The notes under the pieces are model-generated. The model did no database searches. It was not told the DNA's origin and was given only the letters and a program-made list of their open reading frames with translations. Made by a program: the position numbers and the translations under genes. Positions 1 to 7,903 of a stretch of 63,385 bases of DNA are shown piece by piece; positions within the stretch are counted from its first letter, which is position 1, and every line of letters begins with the position of its first letter. This stretch comes from Paenibacillus silagei (GTDB lineage Bacteria > Bacillota > Bacilli > Paenibacillales > Paenibacillaceae), in contig NZ_JAGGLV010000034.1 in NCBI RefSeq assembly GCF_017874735.1, forward strand, positions 1-63,385, read 5' to 3'.

Positions 1-90
1 CACGTACCCATCCCGAACACGACCGTTAAGCCCTCCAGCGCCGATGGTACTTGGACCGAAGGGTCCTGGGAGAGTAGGACGTTGCCAAGC
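1..90 (+). rRNA. rrf: 5S ribosomal RNA, 3' portion
   Basis: The sequence begins with the conserved 5S core (CCCATCCCGAACACG) and runs through the loop and helix region GAGAGTAGGACG to the 3' end GCCAAGC. The 5' portion lies outside the window. A perfect hairpin terminator follows directly, so this is the end of an rRNA operon. Confidence 0.95.
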
Positions 91-97
91 ACACATG

Positions 98-130
98 AGC
101 CATTGTCGAATTGTCGACAATGGCTTTTTT
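98..130 (+). terminator. Intrinsic terminator of the rRNA operon
   Basis: A perfect 12-bp stem (AGCCATTGTCGA / TCGACAATGGCT) with a 4-nt loop is followed by six T. It starts eight bases after the 5S end. Confidence 0.93.
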
Positions 131-353
131 GTATACCCGCATATATAAAAAGCGGGAAGGAGTGCGGTATTTTATTATAAAAACGCTTACAAACGAGTGA
201 CATTTTTGTTACCGACGAGGCGATGGTTCCAAGTATAATGGAAAAGTGCAATAAATAAGCAAAAGCCTTAATACGAATGAACTACGTATAAATTCTATCT
301 TGGAATTTTCTTGCGTCTTTAGATGCATGGTAGAGGTAAGGAGGATTTAAGGT

Positions 354-773
354 ATGAAGCGAACTCAACCTTTGTGGATATTAGTTATTCTTTGTATAGT
401 CGGAGTAATGCTGGCGGGCTGCGGAACGAAGGAGCCGGCTTGGGATACTTTTAACGGTGCACTTAATGAGGAAGACTTCCCCGTTCCCAAAGAGGCAAGC
501 TCACCCGACAGAACAACTACAAACGTAGCCATGGACTATGTACGGTATTCCTTGCCGGGGTTGAAGGAGAAGAAAGGCGTGCCCGAGCCTTATCTTGCAG
601 CCATTAAAGCGTGGGGCTGGGAAGAGCAGGAACAGAAAGCAGACGATTCCGGGAGCTCCCGTGTTTTTCAGAAAGAAGGACTTATTGTACACCTGACCGT
701 GCATGATGACTATTTCATCGTGATGATTCCGAAGGAAAAGAAGGTTACAACCAAAGGCTTGAAGAACAGATAA
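354..773 (+). CDS. Small putative lipoprotein of unknown function
   Basis: A 139-residue protein with a short basic N-terminus, a hydrophobic stretch and a lipobox LAGC with the acceptor cysteine at residue 23. It should be exported and lipid-anchored to the outer face of the membrane. The mature part is mostly hydrophilic, with no domain I recognise. The start ATG follows a good ribosome site (AAGGAGG) and the gene stands alone, closed by its own terminator at 774-807. A TATAAT sequence at 234-239 could be its -10 box, but no good -35 is present. Function unknown. Confidence 0.8.
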   Translation: MKRTQPLWILVILCIVGVMLAGCGTKEPAWDTFNGALNEEDFPVPKEASSPDRTTTNVAMDYVRYSLPGLKEKKGVPEPYLAAIKAWGWEEQEQKADDSGSSRVFQKEGLIVHLTVHDDYFIVMIPKEKKVTTKGLKNR

Positions 774-807
774 AAAATCGCCGTCCGGTTATGGATGGCG
801 ATTTTTT
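774..807 (+). terminator. Intrinsic terminator after the lipoprotein gene
   Basis: AAAATCGCC (774-782) pairs with GGCGATTTT (797-805), with extra pairing inside, and T residues follow. It starts right after the stop codon. The A-rich left arm lets it work on both strands, so it may also serve the convergent gene ending at 860. Confidence 0.9.
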
Positions 808-859
808 GTGCGTGCATGCTTGGCCGCTTAAATACAGCGCTATGTATATCTGGTTGGGA

Positions 860-1384
860 TTACTGGGCGTAATAAGAGGCGTCTGCCGCATTGAACTTGA
901 GCATCCCGTCTTTGCCTACACTTGTTAACCGCAGCAGCGCATACAGACGGGGTAGCAGCAGCCACAGGTGGCATACCGCAAGCGAAACCGTGAAGGCTGG
1001 CGGAGCCCAGACGATGAAGAGTGCGGCTATACAAAGACCGATCCAGAGGTTATGCAGCTGTACGGTACGGAAGATGCCGTAATTGATATATTGATCGGGC
1101 ATGTAACCGGGCCAGGGCAGGCGCAGGGATAATCTCCAGCGTTTGGCGATAGGGTGTCCGCTAATCAGCAGCACAGAGCGTGAGATGACATACTGAATCC
1201 ACAGCATGACAGGTCCGGCTATAATCATGAACAGAACACTAAGCCAGGAGAGAAAGACACTTTCGAGCACAAGGCATATAAAGGGCAGGGTGATATAGAC
1301 CCGCAGCAGGAATGCTGTAATAGTAATTTTTTTGATAAGCTTGTATTGATAGAATGTAGCGGCACCTTTGGTGTTTGGTTCCAT
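860..1384 (-). CDS. Hypothetical multi-pass membrane protein
   Basis: A 174-residue protein with four or five hydrophobic segments; the clearest lie at about residues 20-45, 50-70 and 115-150. I do not recognise the family. I chose the ATG at 1384, which follows GAGGAGG on the minus strand (spacing about 14, rather long); the open frame continues upstream, but that part has no membrane-protein character and overlaps the csfB promoter region. The gene is divergent from gin and convergent with the preceding lipoprotein gene. Topology and start are inferred. Confidence 0.6.
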   Translation of the reverse strand: MEPNTKGAATFYQYKLIKKITITAFLLRVYITLPFICLVLESVFLSWLSVLFMIIAGPVMLWIQYVISRSVLLISGHPIAKRWRLSLRLPWPGYMPDQYINYGIFRTVQLHNLWIGLCIAALFIVWAPPAFTVSLAVCHLWLLLPRLYALLRLTSVGKDGMLKFNAADASYYAQ

Positions 1385-1594
1385 ACCTGGAATTCGGACC
1401 TCCTCGCAAGTTCTCTTGTTATTATTATCGGCCTGCTCCTGCGTTTTATTAAACAACGGGCTCAGATTCACCGAATGGGCAGCGGGCGAATATATATATT
1501 TCAGGCTATGAAGGATTAGGAAAAAACTATTAAAAGGTTTAAAATGATAGAAGGTGTACCATACTGTTCTTAAAAGAGTCAAGGTGGGATGAAA

Positions 1595-1780
1595 ATGGAA
1601 CAGCAAACCGGGCAGGCCTGCATTATCTGCGGGCAAGAAAAGGAAGAAGGCATTGTGATTGTCTCGCACTTCATCTGTGAGGAGTGTGAGAGTGAGATGG
1701 TGCGTACGGAGGCTGAGGATGTGAAGTACAACTTTTTCATTAACCGGATGAAGAAGATCAATCTGCGTATGCATGCTTAA
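1595..1780 (+). CDS. csfB: Anti-sigma-G factor Gin (CsfB)
   Basis: A 61-residue protein with two CxxC pairs (Cys9/Cys12 and Cys28/Cys31), typical of the zinc-binding Gin family. In B. subtilis Gin binds and inhibits sigma-G, and also sigma-E, to prevent untimely late-forespore gene expression; there it sits in the same place near yaaO and tmk. An in-frame ATG six bases upstream lies directly against the ribosome site, so the ATG at 1595, seven bases after AAGGTGG, is the better start. Upstream at 1560-1566 is CATACTG, resembling a sigma-F/G -10 element, without a convincing -35. Confidence 0.88.
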   Translation: MEQQTGQACIICGQEKEEGIVIVSHFICEECESEMVRTEAEDVKYNFFINRMKKINLRMHA

Positions 1781-1869
1781 TGTTCGAATTGCAGTACCTG
1801 TAACAAGCAACATATAAAGAGCGGGCGGTGAATCTGTGTCGCGTTGGCTGCAAATACAAGGTTCTTCTT

Positions 1870-1910
1870 AACGGCTTCTCCGCCCTGACCGGGTGAGGGG
1901 AGCCGTTTTA
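1870..1910 (+). terminator. Probable intrinsic terminator after csfB
   Basis: AACGGCT (1870-1876) pairs with AGCCGTT (1901-1907); the stem extends inward through G-U pairs and ends in a short T tract. It separates csfB from the decarboxylase gene. Confidence 0.7.
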
Positions 1911-1995
1911 TTGCGTGCAATCCTTTGCGGAAGTGATAGGCGTTTGGGTGCATTTGCGTTAAAATAGAAGGTAACCCCCAGGGGAGGAAGAATCT

Positions 1996-3897
1996 ATGGA
2001 CAAGCTACAGCCTGGCAGGGCACCTGTATACGAAATGCTGGAACAATATAGACATAAGGGTAATATATCTTATCATGTGCCGGGTCACAAGAACGGGGAG
2101 GCTTACCGGAGTACTGTCAGTGCAGAGAGTGCGGGGTATCTCACAGAAGTGATGCGTTACGATGTGACGGAGATTACCGGAACGGATGACCTTCATCATC
2201 CGGAAGGGGTAATAAGGGAAGCCCAGGAGCTGGCAGCCGATTGTTACGGCGCGGAGGAGAGTTATATGCTGGTGGGCGGAAGCACCGCGGGTAATCTGGC
2301 TCTGATCCTGACGGTCTGTTCTGAGCCCGGAAGTTTGCTTATTCTGCAGCGCAACGTCCACAAGTCCGTGATCCATGGACTGATGCTGGCGGGAGCGCGT
2401 GCAGTCTTCCTGGAGCCGCAGATCGACCCGGGCAGCGGCCTTGCGGTGGCACCGTCTGCTGAGACGGTGCAGGCGGCGCTGGCCGCTTACCCGGAGGCTG
2501 CCGGGGTCCTAGTCACCATGCCGAATTACTACGGCATGGGCAGTGACCTAGCGCCCCTCGCGCAGGCCTGTCACGCTTGCTGCGTGCCGCTGCTGGTGGA
2601 TGAGGCGCACGGGGCGCATTACGGGCAGCACCCCGCACTTCCGGCGGGGGCGCTTGCCCAAGGCGCGGACGGCGTGGTGCAGTCCACGCATAAGATGCTG
2701 ACGGCGCTGACGATGGGCGCCATGCTGCATGTGCAAGGGCCATGGCTTGACCGTGCGCTGCTGCGGCAGCGCCTGGCCATGGTGCAGAGCTCCAGCCCAT
2801 CCTACCCCGTGATGGCTTCGCTCGATCTGGCCCGGCGCCTGCTGCACAGCCAGGGCGCCGGTGCCTTCACGGCGGGGCTCGCCGCCGTGGATGTCCTGCG
2901 GCGCGGCCTGGCGGCGCTGCCGCGCTTCGGGCTGCTGCAGCCGGCGCAGCCGCAGCAGCCTGTCTGCGGCGAGGCGGGCGCCGCAGGAGTGAGTACGCCG
3001 CCGCTGCGCGGGGCGGCGTACGTGACCCAGGACCCCTTTAAGGCGGTCATATATGACGCCGCGGGGGTCCTGGGGGGCTTCGAGCTGCAGCGCAGGCTCG
3101 AAGAGAGGGGAATCGTGCCGGAGATGAGCGACGACCGGCACGTGGTTCTGGCCTTCAGCCTCGGCTCGAAGGCTGAAGAGGCAGCTGCGCTGCTGACAGC
3201 GCTGCAGGACATTGCAGCGCAGACCTCCTTGGCAGCGCCGCAGACAGGCGGGAGCGCAGCTCCCTCAGACCTTGAACCTATCACTGGCGCTGATCATGTC
3301 ACTGGCCCTGAACCTACCACTGGCGCTGATCATGTCACTGGCCCTGAACCTACTGCTGGATCTGATCCTGTCACTGGCTCTGAACCTACTGCTGGATCTG
3401 ATCATATCTCTGATCTTGAACCTATCTCCGGCCTAGATCTTACCGCTGATTCCGGTCCTGGTCAGTCTACTTACTCAGACACTGCCGCAGCTCCCGCTCC
3501 CCCAGGCGGAGAATCCTTCTCCAGCGCACGGACCGCAGCCCAGGCAGCGTCATATAATAGCAGAGAAGGGGAATTAACCTTCTCCGGTCATATTTCCACG
3601 TGGAACAATTTCGACATTCCGGCAGTATCGGCTCCGGTCGCGTTCTCTATCCGGCCGGTGGCTGCCAGGGAGACAGAGAGTGTAGAGCTTGAGGCAAGCG
3701 CGGGCAGGATTGCGGCGGAGATGGTTATTCCCTATCCGCCAGGCATCCCGCTCTTATATCCCGGAGAGAGCATTACAGCGTCTGTCTGTGACAGGCTGAT
3801 CCGTCTGAGAATAGGCGGGGCGAAATTTCAGGCCTGTGCTGATCCGGCCTTACAGCATATTATGGTATACAACATTCAGAAGGGCGGAGAAGCATAA
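1996..3897 (+). CDS. yaaO: PLP-dependent Orn/Lys/Arg decarboxylase family protein (YaaO-like) with repeat-bearing insert
   Basis: A 633-residue fold-type I PLP enzyme of the Orn/Lys/Arg decarboxylase family. Visible are the DEAH motif (residues 202-205) and STHKM with the presumed PLP-binding lysine K233. The conserved C-terminal region (ELTFSGHISTWN, then PYPPGIPLLYPGE) is present. B. subtilis YaaO is about 480 residues; the extra length is a linker at about residues 410-520 holding five tandem 12-residue units rich in Pro, Thr, Asp and Gly (DNA 3271-3450). The middle of the gene (about 2550-3250) is markedly GC-rich compared with its neighbours. The substrate is not determinable from sequence. 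It precedes tmk with no gap, as in B. subtilis. Confidence 0.88.
   Translation: MDKLQPGRAPVYEMLEQYRHKGNISYHVPGHKNGEAYRSTVSAESAGYLTEVMRYDVTEITGTDDLHHPEGVIREAQELAADCYGAEESYMLVGGSTAGNLALILTVCSEPGSLLILQRNVHKSVIHGLMLAGARAVFLEPQIDPGSGLAVAPSAETVQAALAAYPEAAGVLVTMPNYYGMGSDLAPLAQACHACCVPLLVDEAHGAHYGQHPALPAGALAQGADGVVQSTHKMLTALTMGAMLHVQGPWLDRALLRQRLAMVQSSSPSYPVMASLDLARRLLHSQGAGAFTAGLAAVDVLRRGLAALPRFGLLQPAQPQQPVCGEAGAAGVSTPPLRGAAYVTQDPFKAVIYDAAGVLGGFELQRRLEERGIVPEMSDDRHVVLAFSLGSKAEEAAALLTALQDIAAQTSLAAPQTGGSAAPSDLEPITGADHVTGPEPTTGADHVTGPEPTAGSDPVTGSEPTAGSDHISDLEPISGLDLTADSGPGQSTYSDTAAAPAPPGGESFSSARTAAQAASYNSREGELTFSGHISTWNNFDIPAVSAPVAFSIRPVAARETESVELEASAGRIAAEMVIPYPPGIPLLYPGESITASVCDRLIRLRIGGAKFQACADPALQHIMVYNIQKGGEA
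3271..3450 (+). repeat. Five in-frame 36-bp tandem repeats in yaaO
   Basis: Units start at 3271, 3307, 3343, 3379 and 3415, each exactly 36 bp. Their peptides are variants of xEPTxGxDxVTG. Units 1 and 2 differ by two or three bases; units 3 to 5 diverge progressively. The array lies in the linker between the PLP domain and the C-terminal domain. Confidence 0.93.
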
Positions 3898-4539
3898 GTG
3901 AAGCGAGAAGGATTCTTCATTACACTGGAGGGAGGCGACGGCTCCGGCAAAACAACCGTACTCGGCAGGGTGGCAGCTTATCTGCAGAACCATTCCATGC
4001 CCTATATAATTACCCGCGAACCGGGAGGGATTGAGATTGCCGAGAAGATCCGCTCTATTATCCTCGACCCGGCGCATACGGCTATGGATGCCCGGACAGA
4101 GGCACTCCTGTATGCGGCGGCAAGAAGCCAGCATCTGGCGGAGGTGGTCGAGCCTGCCTTGCAGGAGGGAATTACCGTGCTCTGCGACCGTTTTGTAGAC
4201 AGCAGTCTTGTCTATCAAGGGTACGCCAGAGGGCTGGGCATCGAAGAGGTGCGGGGGATTAACCGGTTTGCGACTGGCGGGAGAATGCCTGATCTTACCT
4301 TTTACCTGGATGTAGATCCTGAGGTGGGCCTGTCCCGGATAGCGGCCAATCAGAACCGGGAAGTGAACCGGCTGGATCTGGAGAGCCTGGAGTTTCATCA
4401 GAAGGTGCGGGCGGGCTATGAACTGGTAACCAGGTCTGATCCGCAGCGGATTGTGGTGCTTGATGCGGGTCGTCCCATCCATATGGTGGAGCAGGATATT
4501 GTACGTGTACTGAAGGACAGGATATTAAAGGATTTCTAA
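3898..4539 (+). CDS. tmk: Thymidylate kinase
   Basis: Phosphorylates dTMP to dTDP, the last specific step to dTTP. The 213-residue protein has the P-loop GGDGSGKTT (residues 12-20), the DRF(V)DSS motif near residue 97 and the TREPGG motif near residue 40. The GTG start directly abuts the yaaO stop, and the purine-rich ribosome site (AAGGGCGGAG) lies inside the end of yaaO, so translation is probably coupled. Confidence 0.96.
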   Translation: MKREGFFITLEGGDGSGKTTVLGRVAAYLQNHSMPYIITREPGGIEIAEKIRSIILDPAHTAMDARTEALLYAAARSQHLAEVVEPALQEGITVLCDRFVDSSLVYQGYARGLGIEEVRGINRFATGGRMPDLTFYLDVDPEVGLSRIAANQNREVNRLDLESLEFHQKVRAGYELVTRSDPQRIVVLDAGRPIHMVEQDIVRVLKDRILKDF

Positions 4540-4545
4540 GGTGTT

Positions 4546-4572
4546 TTGTCAAATAAACAATAGAGGTATAAT
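4546..4572 (+). promoter_or_regulatory. Possible sigma-A promoter for darA
   Basis: TTGTCA (4546-4551) and a perfect TATAAT (4567-4572) are separated by only 15 bp, shorter than the preferred 17. It lies in the gap between tmk and darA. Confidence 0.4.
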
Positions 4573-4653
4573 GATTGAACAGGGCTTCTCCGCAGATTGA
4601 ATCAATGTTGTGCGGATAGCCTGTGAACATAACTAATAGGAGGGGATACGAAG

Positions 4654-4983
4654 ATGAATTTGATCATTGCAATTATCCAGGATAAAGACAGCAACCGGCT
4701 ATCCAGTGAACTGGTGAAGGCGAACTTCCGTGCCACCAAGCTGGCCAGTACAGGCGGATTTCTCCGTGCGGGTAACACTACCTTTTTGATTGGGGTAGAT
4801 GATATTCAGGTAGACGCCGTACTCAGTGTAATCCGTAACAGCTGCAAAGTACGCGAGCAACTGGTCACTCCGGTCACGCCGATGAGCGGCACGACAGATT
4901 CCTATTTGCCGCTTCCTGTTGAAGTGCAGGTGGGCGGAGCTACCGTATTCGTACTTCCCGTCGATCGTTTCGAGCATTATTGA
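4654..4983 (+). CDS. darA: Cyclic-di-AMP receptor protein DarA (PstA, YaaQ)
   Basis: A 109-residue P-II-like trimeric signal protein of the DUF970 family that binds c-di-AMP in B. subtilis, Listeria and Staphylococcus. The N-terminal strand MNLIIAIIQDKDS, the segment FRATKLASTGGFLRAGNTT and the GVDD turn are characteristic. It has a strong AGGAGGGG ribosome site. The downstream partner is unknown in any organism. Its neighbours yaaR and holB are syntenic with B. subtilis. A c-di-AMP riboswitch lies about 9 kb downstream. Confidence 0.95.
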   Translation: MNLIIAIIQDKDSNRLSSELVKANFRATKLASTGGFLRAGNTTFLIGVDDIQVDAVLSVIRNSCKVREQLVTPVTPMSGTTDSYLPLPVEVQVGGATVFVLPVDRFEHY

Positions 4984-4988
4984 GCATA

Positions 4989-5432
4989 ATGAAGATCAAC
5001 CCGGGCTACAGGCCCTTAAAAAGCGAAATGCTGACCACGGAGGCTGAGAGGCGTCCGGTCCAGCAAAAAAACTTCAACGATGTATTTCAACAGCAAAGCC
5101 AGCAGAAAACTATAGATGAGTTGAACCGTCAGATCAAAGATATCCAGCTGCAAGGCGACCGGCTCTCCAAATCCATGACTGTGCGTGAGTTATCCATCTA
5201 CCGGAACCTGATCAAACGGTTTCTGGAGGAGACGGCCCGCCGCGGAGTGATCCTGAAGGATACCAAGGGCTGGGACCGGCGGGGCCGCGGCAAACGCTAC
5301 AAGCTGCTCGAAGAGGTTGATGCCGCTCTGCTGAATATGGCAGATGATCTGCTGGACAGCGAGCAGGGCCGGATTGATCTCCTGGGACGGGTTGGAGAGA
5401 TCCGCGGGCTGCTGATTAACCTTTCTTTCTGA
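4989..5432 (+). CDS. yaaR: YaaR family protein (DUF327)
   Basis: A 147-residue, highly charged and mostly helical protein of the DUF327 family. It is always found between yaaQ and holB in bacilli, and its role is unknown. A TTG at 4980 overlapping the darA stop is an alternative start; I prefer the ATG at 4989, because neither has a clear ribosome site and translation is probably coupled to darA. The C-terminal half (from RELSIYRNLIKRFLEE) is the conserved part. Confidence 0.85.
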   Translation: MKINPGYRPLKSEMLTTEAERRPVQQKNFNDVFQQQSQQKTIDELNRQIKDIQLQGDRLSKSMTVRELSIYRNLIKRFLEETARRGVILKDTKGWDRRGRGKRYKLLEEVDAALLNMADDLLDSEQGRIDLLGRVGEIRGLLINLSF

Positions 5433-5448
5433 CAACTTGGAGGAATAT

Positions 5449-6423
5449 ATGTCTTTTCATGAACTATTAGGCCAGGAGGACGCCAAGCGGCTGCTTCAGA
5501 ATGCCTTACGCAAGGATGCTGTCAGCCATGCCTATCTGTTCACGGGTCCGGCAGGCAGCGGGCAGGTGAAGATGGCTTTGACGTTCGCCCAGGCGATATT
5601 CTGTACCGCCAGCAAAGATGATGCCTGCGGAGAGTGCCTGGAATGCCGCAAGGTGGAGCATGGCAATCATCCTGATTTAACGCTGCTGCGCCCCGATGGG
5701 GCGAGCATTAAGATCGATCAGATTCGTGAACTTCAGCGTGTTTTTTCCTACCGCTCGGAAGGAATTAACCCGAAGGTTTATATTATAGAAGGAGCGGACA
5801 AAATGACGGTGCAAGCCGCGAATAGTCTGCTGAAATTCCTGGAGGAGCCGCCGGCCCCTGCGGTAGGCATTCTCATCTCCGATAACAGCAGTTCCCTGCT
5901 CCCGACGATCCAGTCCAGAACCCAGCGCATTCCGTTTAGCCCGCTCCATCCGGATATTATGCTTCAGGCGCTGTCCGGTGAAGGGGTTCCGGTGCCGCTG
6001 GCACGGTGCGCGGTGTCGCTGACTGCCGGTCTTGACGGCTGCAGGGAACTTTTGGCACAGAATTGGTTTGCAGAAATGAGAAATCTAGTGTTACAATTAG
6101 CGAAGGAGTCTCTGGGCAAGGGCAGCACTGCGGTAGCAACCGCGGGTTCGAAGCTGTTCAAGACCGGACTTGGTGAACATTTGGACACTCTATTCAGCAT
6201 GTTCCACTTATGGTTCAAAGATATGCTCTACTTCCTGTACCGAAAGCACGAAAGTATCGTTTTCATAGATCAGTTAGACTTTATTTCGAGGGCTGCCCGT
6301 CAGAGGAGTACGCAGCAGTGGGTGGCTTATATGGAATACGCGGCGGAGAGCAAGCGGAAGCTGCGTTCCAATGCCAATGCCCAGCTGTGTCTGGAGCAGT
6401 TTTTAATCCGGCTGGAAAGCTAG
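5449..6423 (+). CDS. holB: DNA polymerase III delta' subunit
   Basis: Clamp-loader subunit that, with delta and tau, loads the beta clamp on DNA. A 324-residue AAA+ fold: SHAYLFTGPAGSG near residues 26-38, four zinc-ligand cysteines (52, 60, 63, 66), and NSLLKFLEEPP. The Walker A lysine position is Q39 (GPAGSGQ), so this subunit probably does not hydrolyse ATP, as in E. coli delta' but unlike the GKKGTGK of B. subtilis. A TTG at 5437 is upstream, but the ATG at 5449 lies five bases after GGAGG. It is next to tmk, yaaR and yaaT in the usual order. Confidence 0.93.
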   Translation: MSFHELLGQEDAKRLLQNALRKDAVSHAYLFTGPAGSGQVKMALTFAQAIFCTASKDDACGECLECRKVEHGNHPDLTLLRPDGASIKIDQIRELQRVFSYRSEGINPKVYIIEGADKMTVQAANSLLKFLEEPPAPAVGILISDNSSSLLPTIQSRTQRIPFSPLHPDIMLQALSGEGVPVPLARCAVSLTAGLDGCRELLAQNWFAEMRNLVLQLAKESLGKGSTAVATAGSKLFKTGLGEHLDTLFSMFHLWFKDMLYFLYRKHESIVFIDQLDFISRAARQRSTQQWVAYMEYAAESKRKLRSNANAQLCLEQFLIRLES

Positions 6424-6573
6424 AGGCTCGGGTTATTTATAATAGATCCTCCGGGATATAATCCTCAGCACCTGGAAAGACCGGGTATAGCGGACGAGGA
6501 AGGACAAGCATGGATCATCAGGGAAGCAGTCTTGCTTAAGGGTTCCTTTACCGTCAAACAAGGGGGTTAATTT

Positions 6574-7374
6574 TTGTACAGCGTAGTAGGTGTCCGCTTC
6601 AAAAAAGCGGGTAAAATATATTATTTCGATCCGCTTGATTTCCCGATTGAACGCGATCAATGCGTGATTGTCGAGACTGCAAGAGGGGTCGAATACGGTA
6701 AGGTTGTCGTTGGCAAAAAAGAGGTGCAGGAAGCTGACGTTGTACTGCCGCTCAAGAAAGTCATGCGCATTGCCGGTGAAACCGACGCGCGCGTGGTGGA
6801 AGAGAACAAGGGTGCAGCGAAGGATGCTTTTACCACCTGTTTAAATAAAATCCGCGATCATGGCCTCAAAATGAAGCTGGTGGATGTGGAGTTTACGTTT
6901 GACCGCAACAAGATTATTTTCTACTTTACGGCCGAGGGCCGCGTGGATTTCCGCGAGCTGGTGAAGGACCTGGCCAGTATTTTCCGTACCCGCATTGAGC
7001 TCCGGCAGATTGGTGTGCGGGATGAAGCCAAGATGCTGGGCGGATTAGGCCCATGCGGACGGGTGCTCTGCTGCTCCTCCTGGCTTGGTGATTTCGAGCC
7101 GGTGTCCATCAAGATGGCGAAGGATCAGAATCTGTCGCTTAACCCGACCAAGATCTCGGGATTATGCGGACGGCTGATGTGTTGTCTGAAGTTTGAGCAT
7201 GATAATTATGAGAGCACGAAGGAAGAAATGCCGGCTGTAGGCAAAATGGTCGTTACTTCACTGGGTGACGGCAAGGTAGTCGGTATCAATGCCGGCAGCC
7301 GCACGGTTCATGTGCAGCTGTTTGAAGTGGGCAAAGTTAAAGAACTTCCAATGGATGATGTTGTCGTCAAGTAA
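6574..7374 (+). CDS. yaaT: PSP1-domain regulatory protein YaaT (RicT)
   Basis: A 266-residue PSP1-domain protein. In B. subtilis YaaT, with YlbF and YmcA, forms the Fe-S Y-complex that promotes RNase Y mRNA processing and affects sporulation, competence and biofilm formation. The characteristic cysteine motifs GPCGRVLCCSSW and GLCGRLMCCLKFE are intact. The TTG start at 6574 is supported by AGGGGG seven bases upstream and by conservation of the N-terminus. It is followed closely by yabA. Confidence 0.94.
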   Translation: MYSVVGVRFKKAGKIYYFDPLDFPIERDQCVIVETARGVEYGKVVVGKKEVQEADVVLPLKKVMRIAGETDARVVEENKGAAKDAFTTCLNKIRDHGLKMKLVDVEFTFDRNKIIFYFTAEGRVDFRELVKDLASIFRTRIELRQIGVRDEAKMLGGLGPCGRVLCCSSWLGDFEPVSIKMAKDQNLSLNPTKISGLCGRLMCCLKFEHDNYESTKEEMPAVGKMVVTSLGDGKVVGINAGSRTVHVQLFEVGKVKELPMDDVVVK

Positions 7375-7405
7375 ACCATTATAAGGTTACTTTCGGGGTG
7401 GAAAC

Positions 7406-7768
7406 TTGGAGAAGAAAAATATATTTGCACACATGCAGGAGATGGAAGCGCAGATGGATGAAATGCGCACCACTCTGGGCGATTGGAAGCAGACGGTCAA
7501 AGAGCTGATGGAAGCGAATCAGAAGCTGAGTCTGGAGAACGAGCAACTTCGTATCATATTGAAAAGGGAAGCGCCTGTAGATAAGGCCGCACTGTCTGCG
7601 GAGGCGGAGGCTATACTTGCTGCCGAAGGGAAAGAGGAGGTTGTCGGGGAAGGCTACGATAATCTGGCCCGGCTGTATCACGAAGGCTTCCACATCTGCA
7701 ATGTCTACTTTGGGCATTTGCGGACGGAAGGGGATTGTCTGTTCTGCCTTTCTTTTCTTAATAAATGA
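7406..7768 (+). CDS. yabA: Replication initiation control protein YabA
   Basis: A 120-residue negative regulator of replication initiation that bridges DnaA and DnaN. The N-terminal half is a heptad-rich coiled coil (about residues 5-55), which forms the tetramerisation helix. The C-terminal zinc site has the expected order HxCx-CxxC (FHICNVYFGHLRTEGDCLFC). The TTG start is preceded by GGGGTGG with suitable spacing. The gene ends at a strong terminator. Confidence 0.95.
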   Translation: MEKKNIFAHMQEMEAQMDEMRTTLGDWKQTVKELMEANQKLSLENEQLRIILKREAPVDKAALSAEAEAILAAEGKEEVVGEGYDNLARLYHEGFHICNVYFGHLRTEGDCLFCLSFLNK

Positions 7769-7778
7769 GGATATCCAG

Positions 7779-7808
7779 CCGTAGGAGATTGTCGCCTACG
7801 GTTTTTTT
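7779..7808 (+). terminator. Intrinsic terminator after yabA
   Basis: CCGTAGG and CCTACGG form a 7-bp stem around a 9-nt loop, followed by seven T (7802-7808). Confidence 0.9.
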
Positions 7809-7903
7809 GAATGTAAGGCTGTGCTTCCGAAGCAAGTTTTGTTTCGAAGAATATACAGATTGAAGCATATGCTCAACAAAAACTTTTAGGAGATTACATT
7901 ACA

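Noticed and set aside
105..118. TGTCGAA-like Spo0A boxes in the hairpin after 5S
   Set aside because: They are part of a perfect terminator stem; no sporulation gene start nearby.
3212..3436. 74-codon Leu/Ala/Met-rich frame inside yaaO
   Set aside because: Alternate frame of the 36-bp tandem repeat; no start signals.
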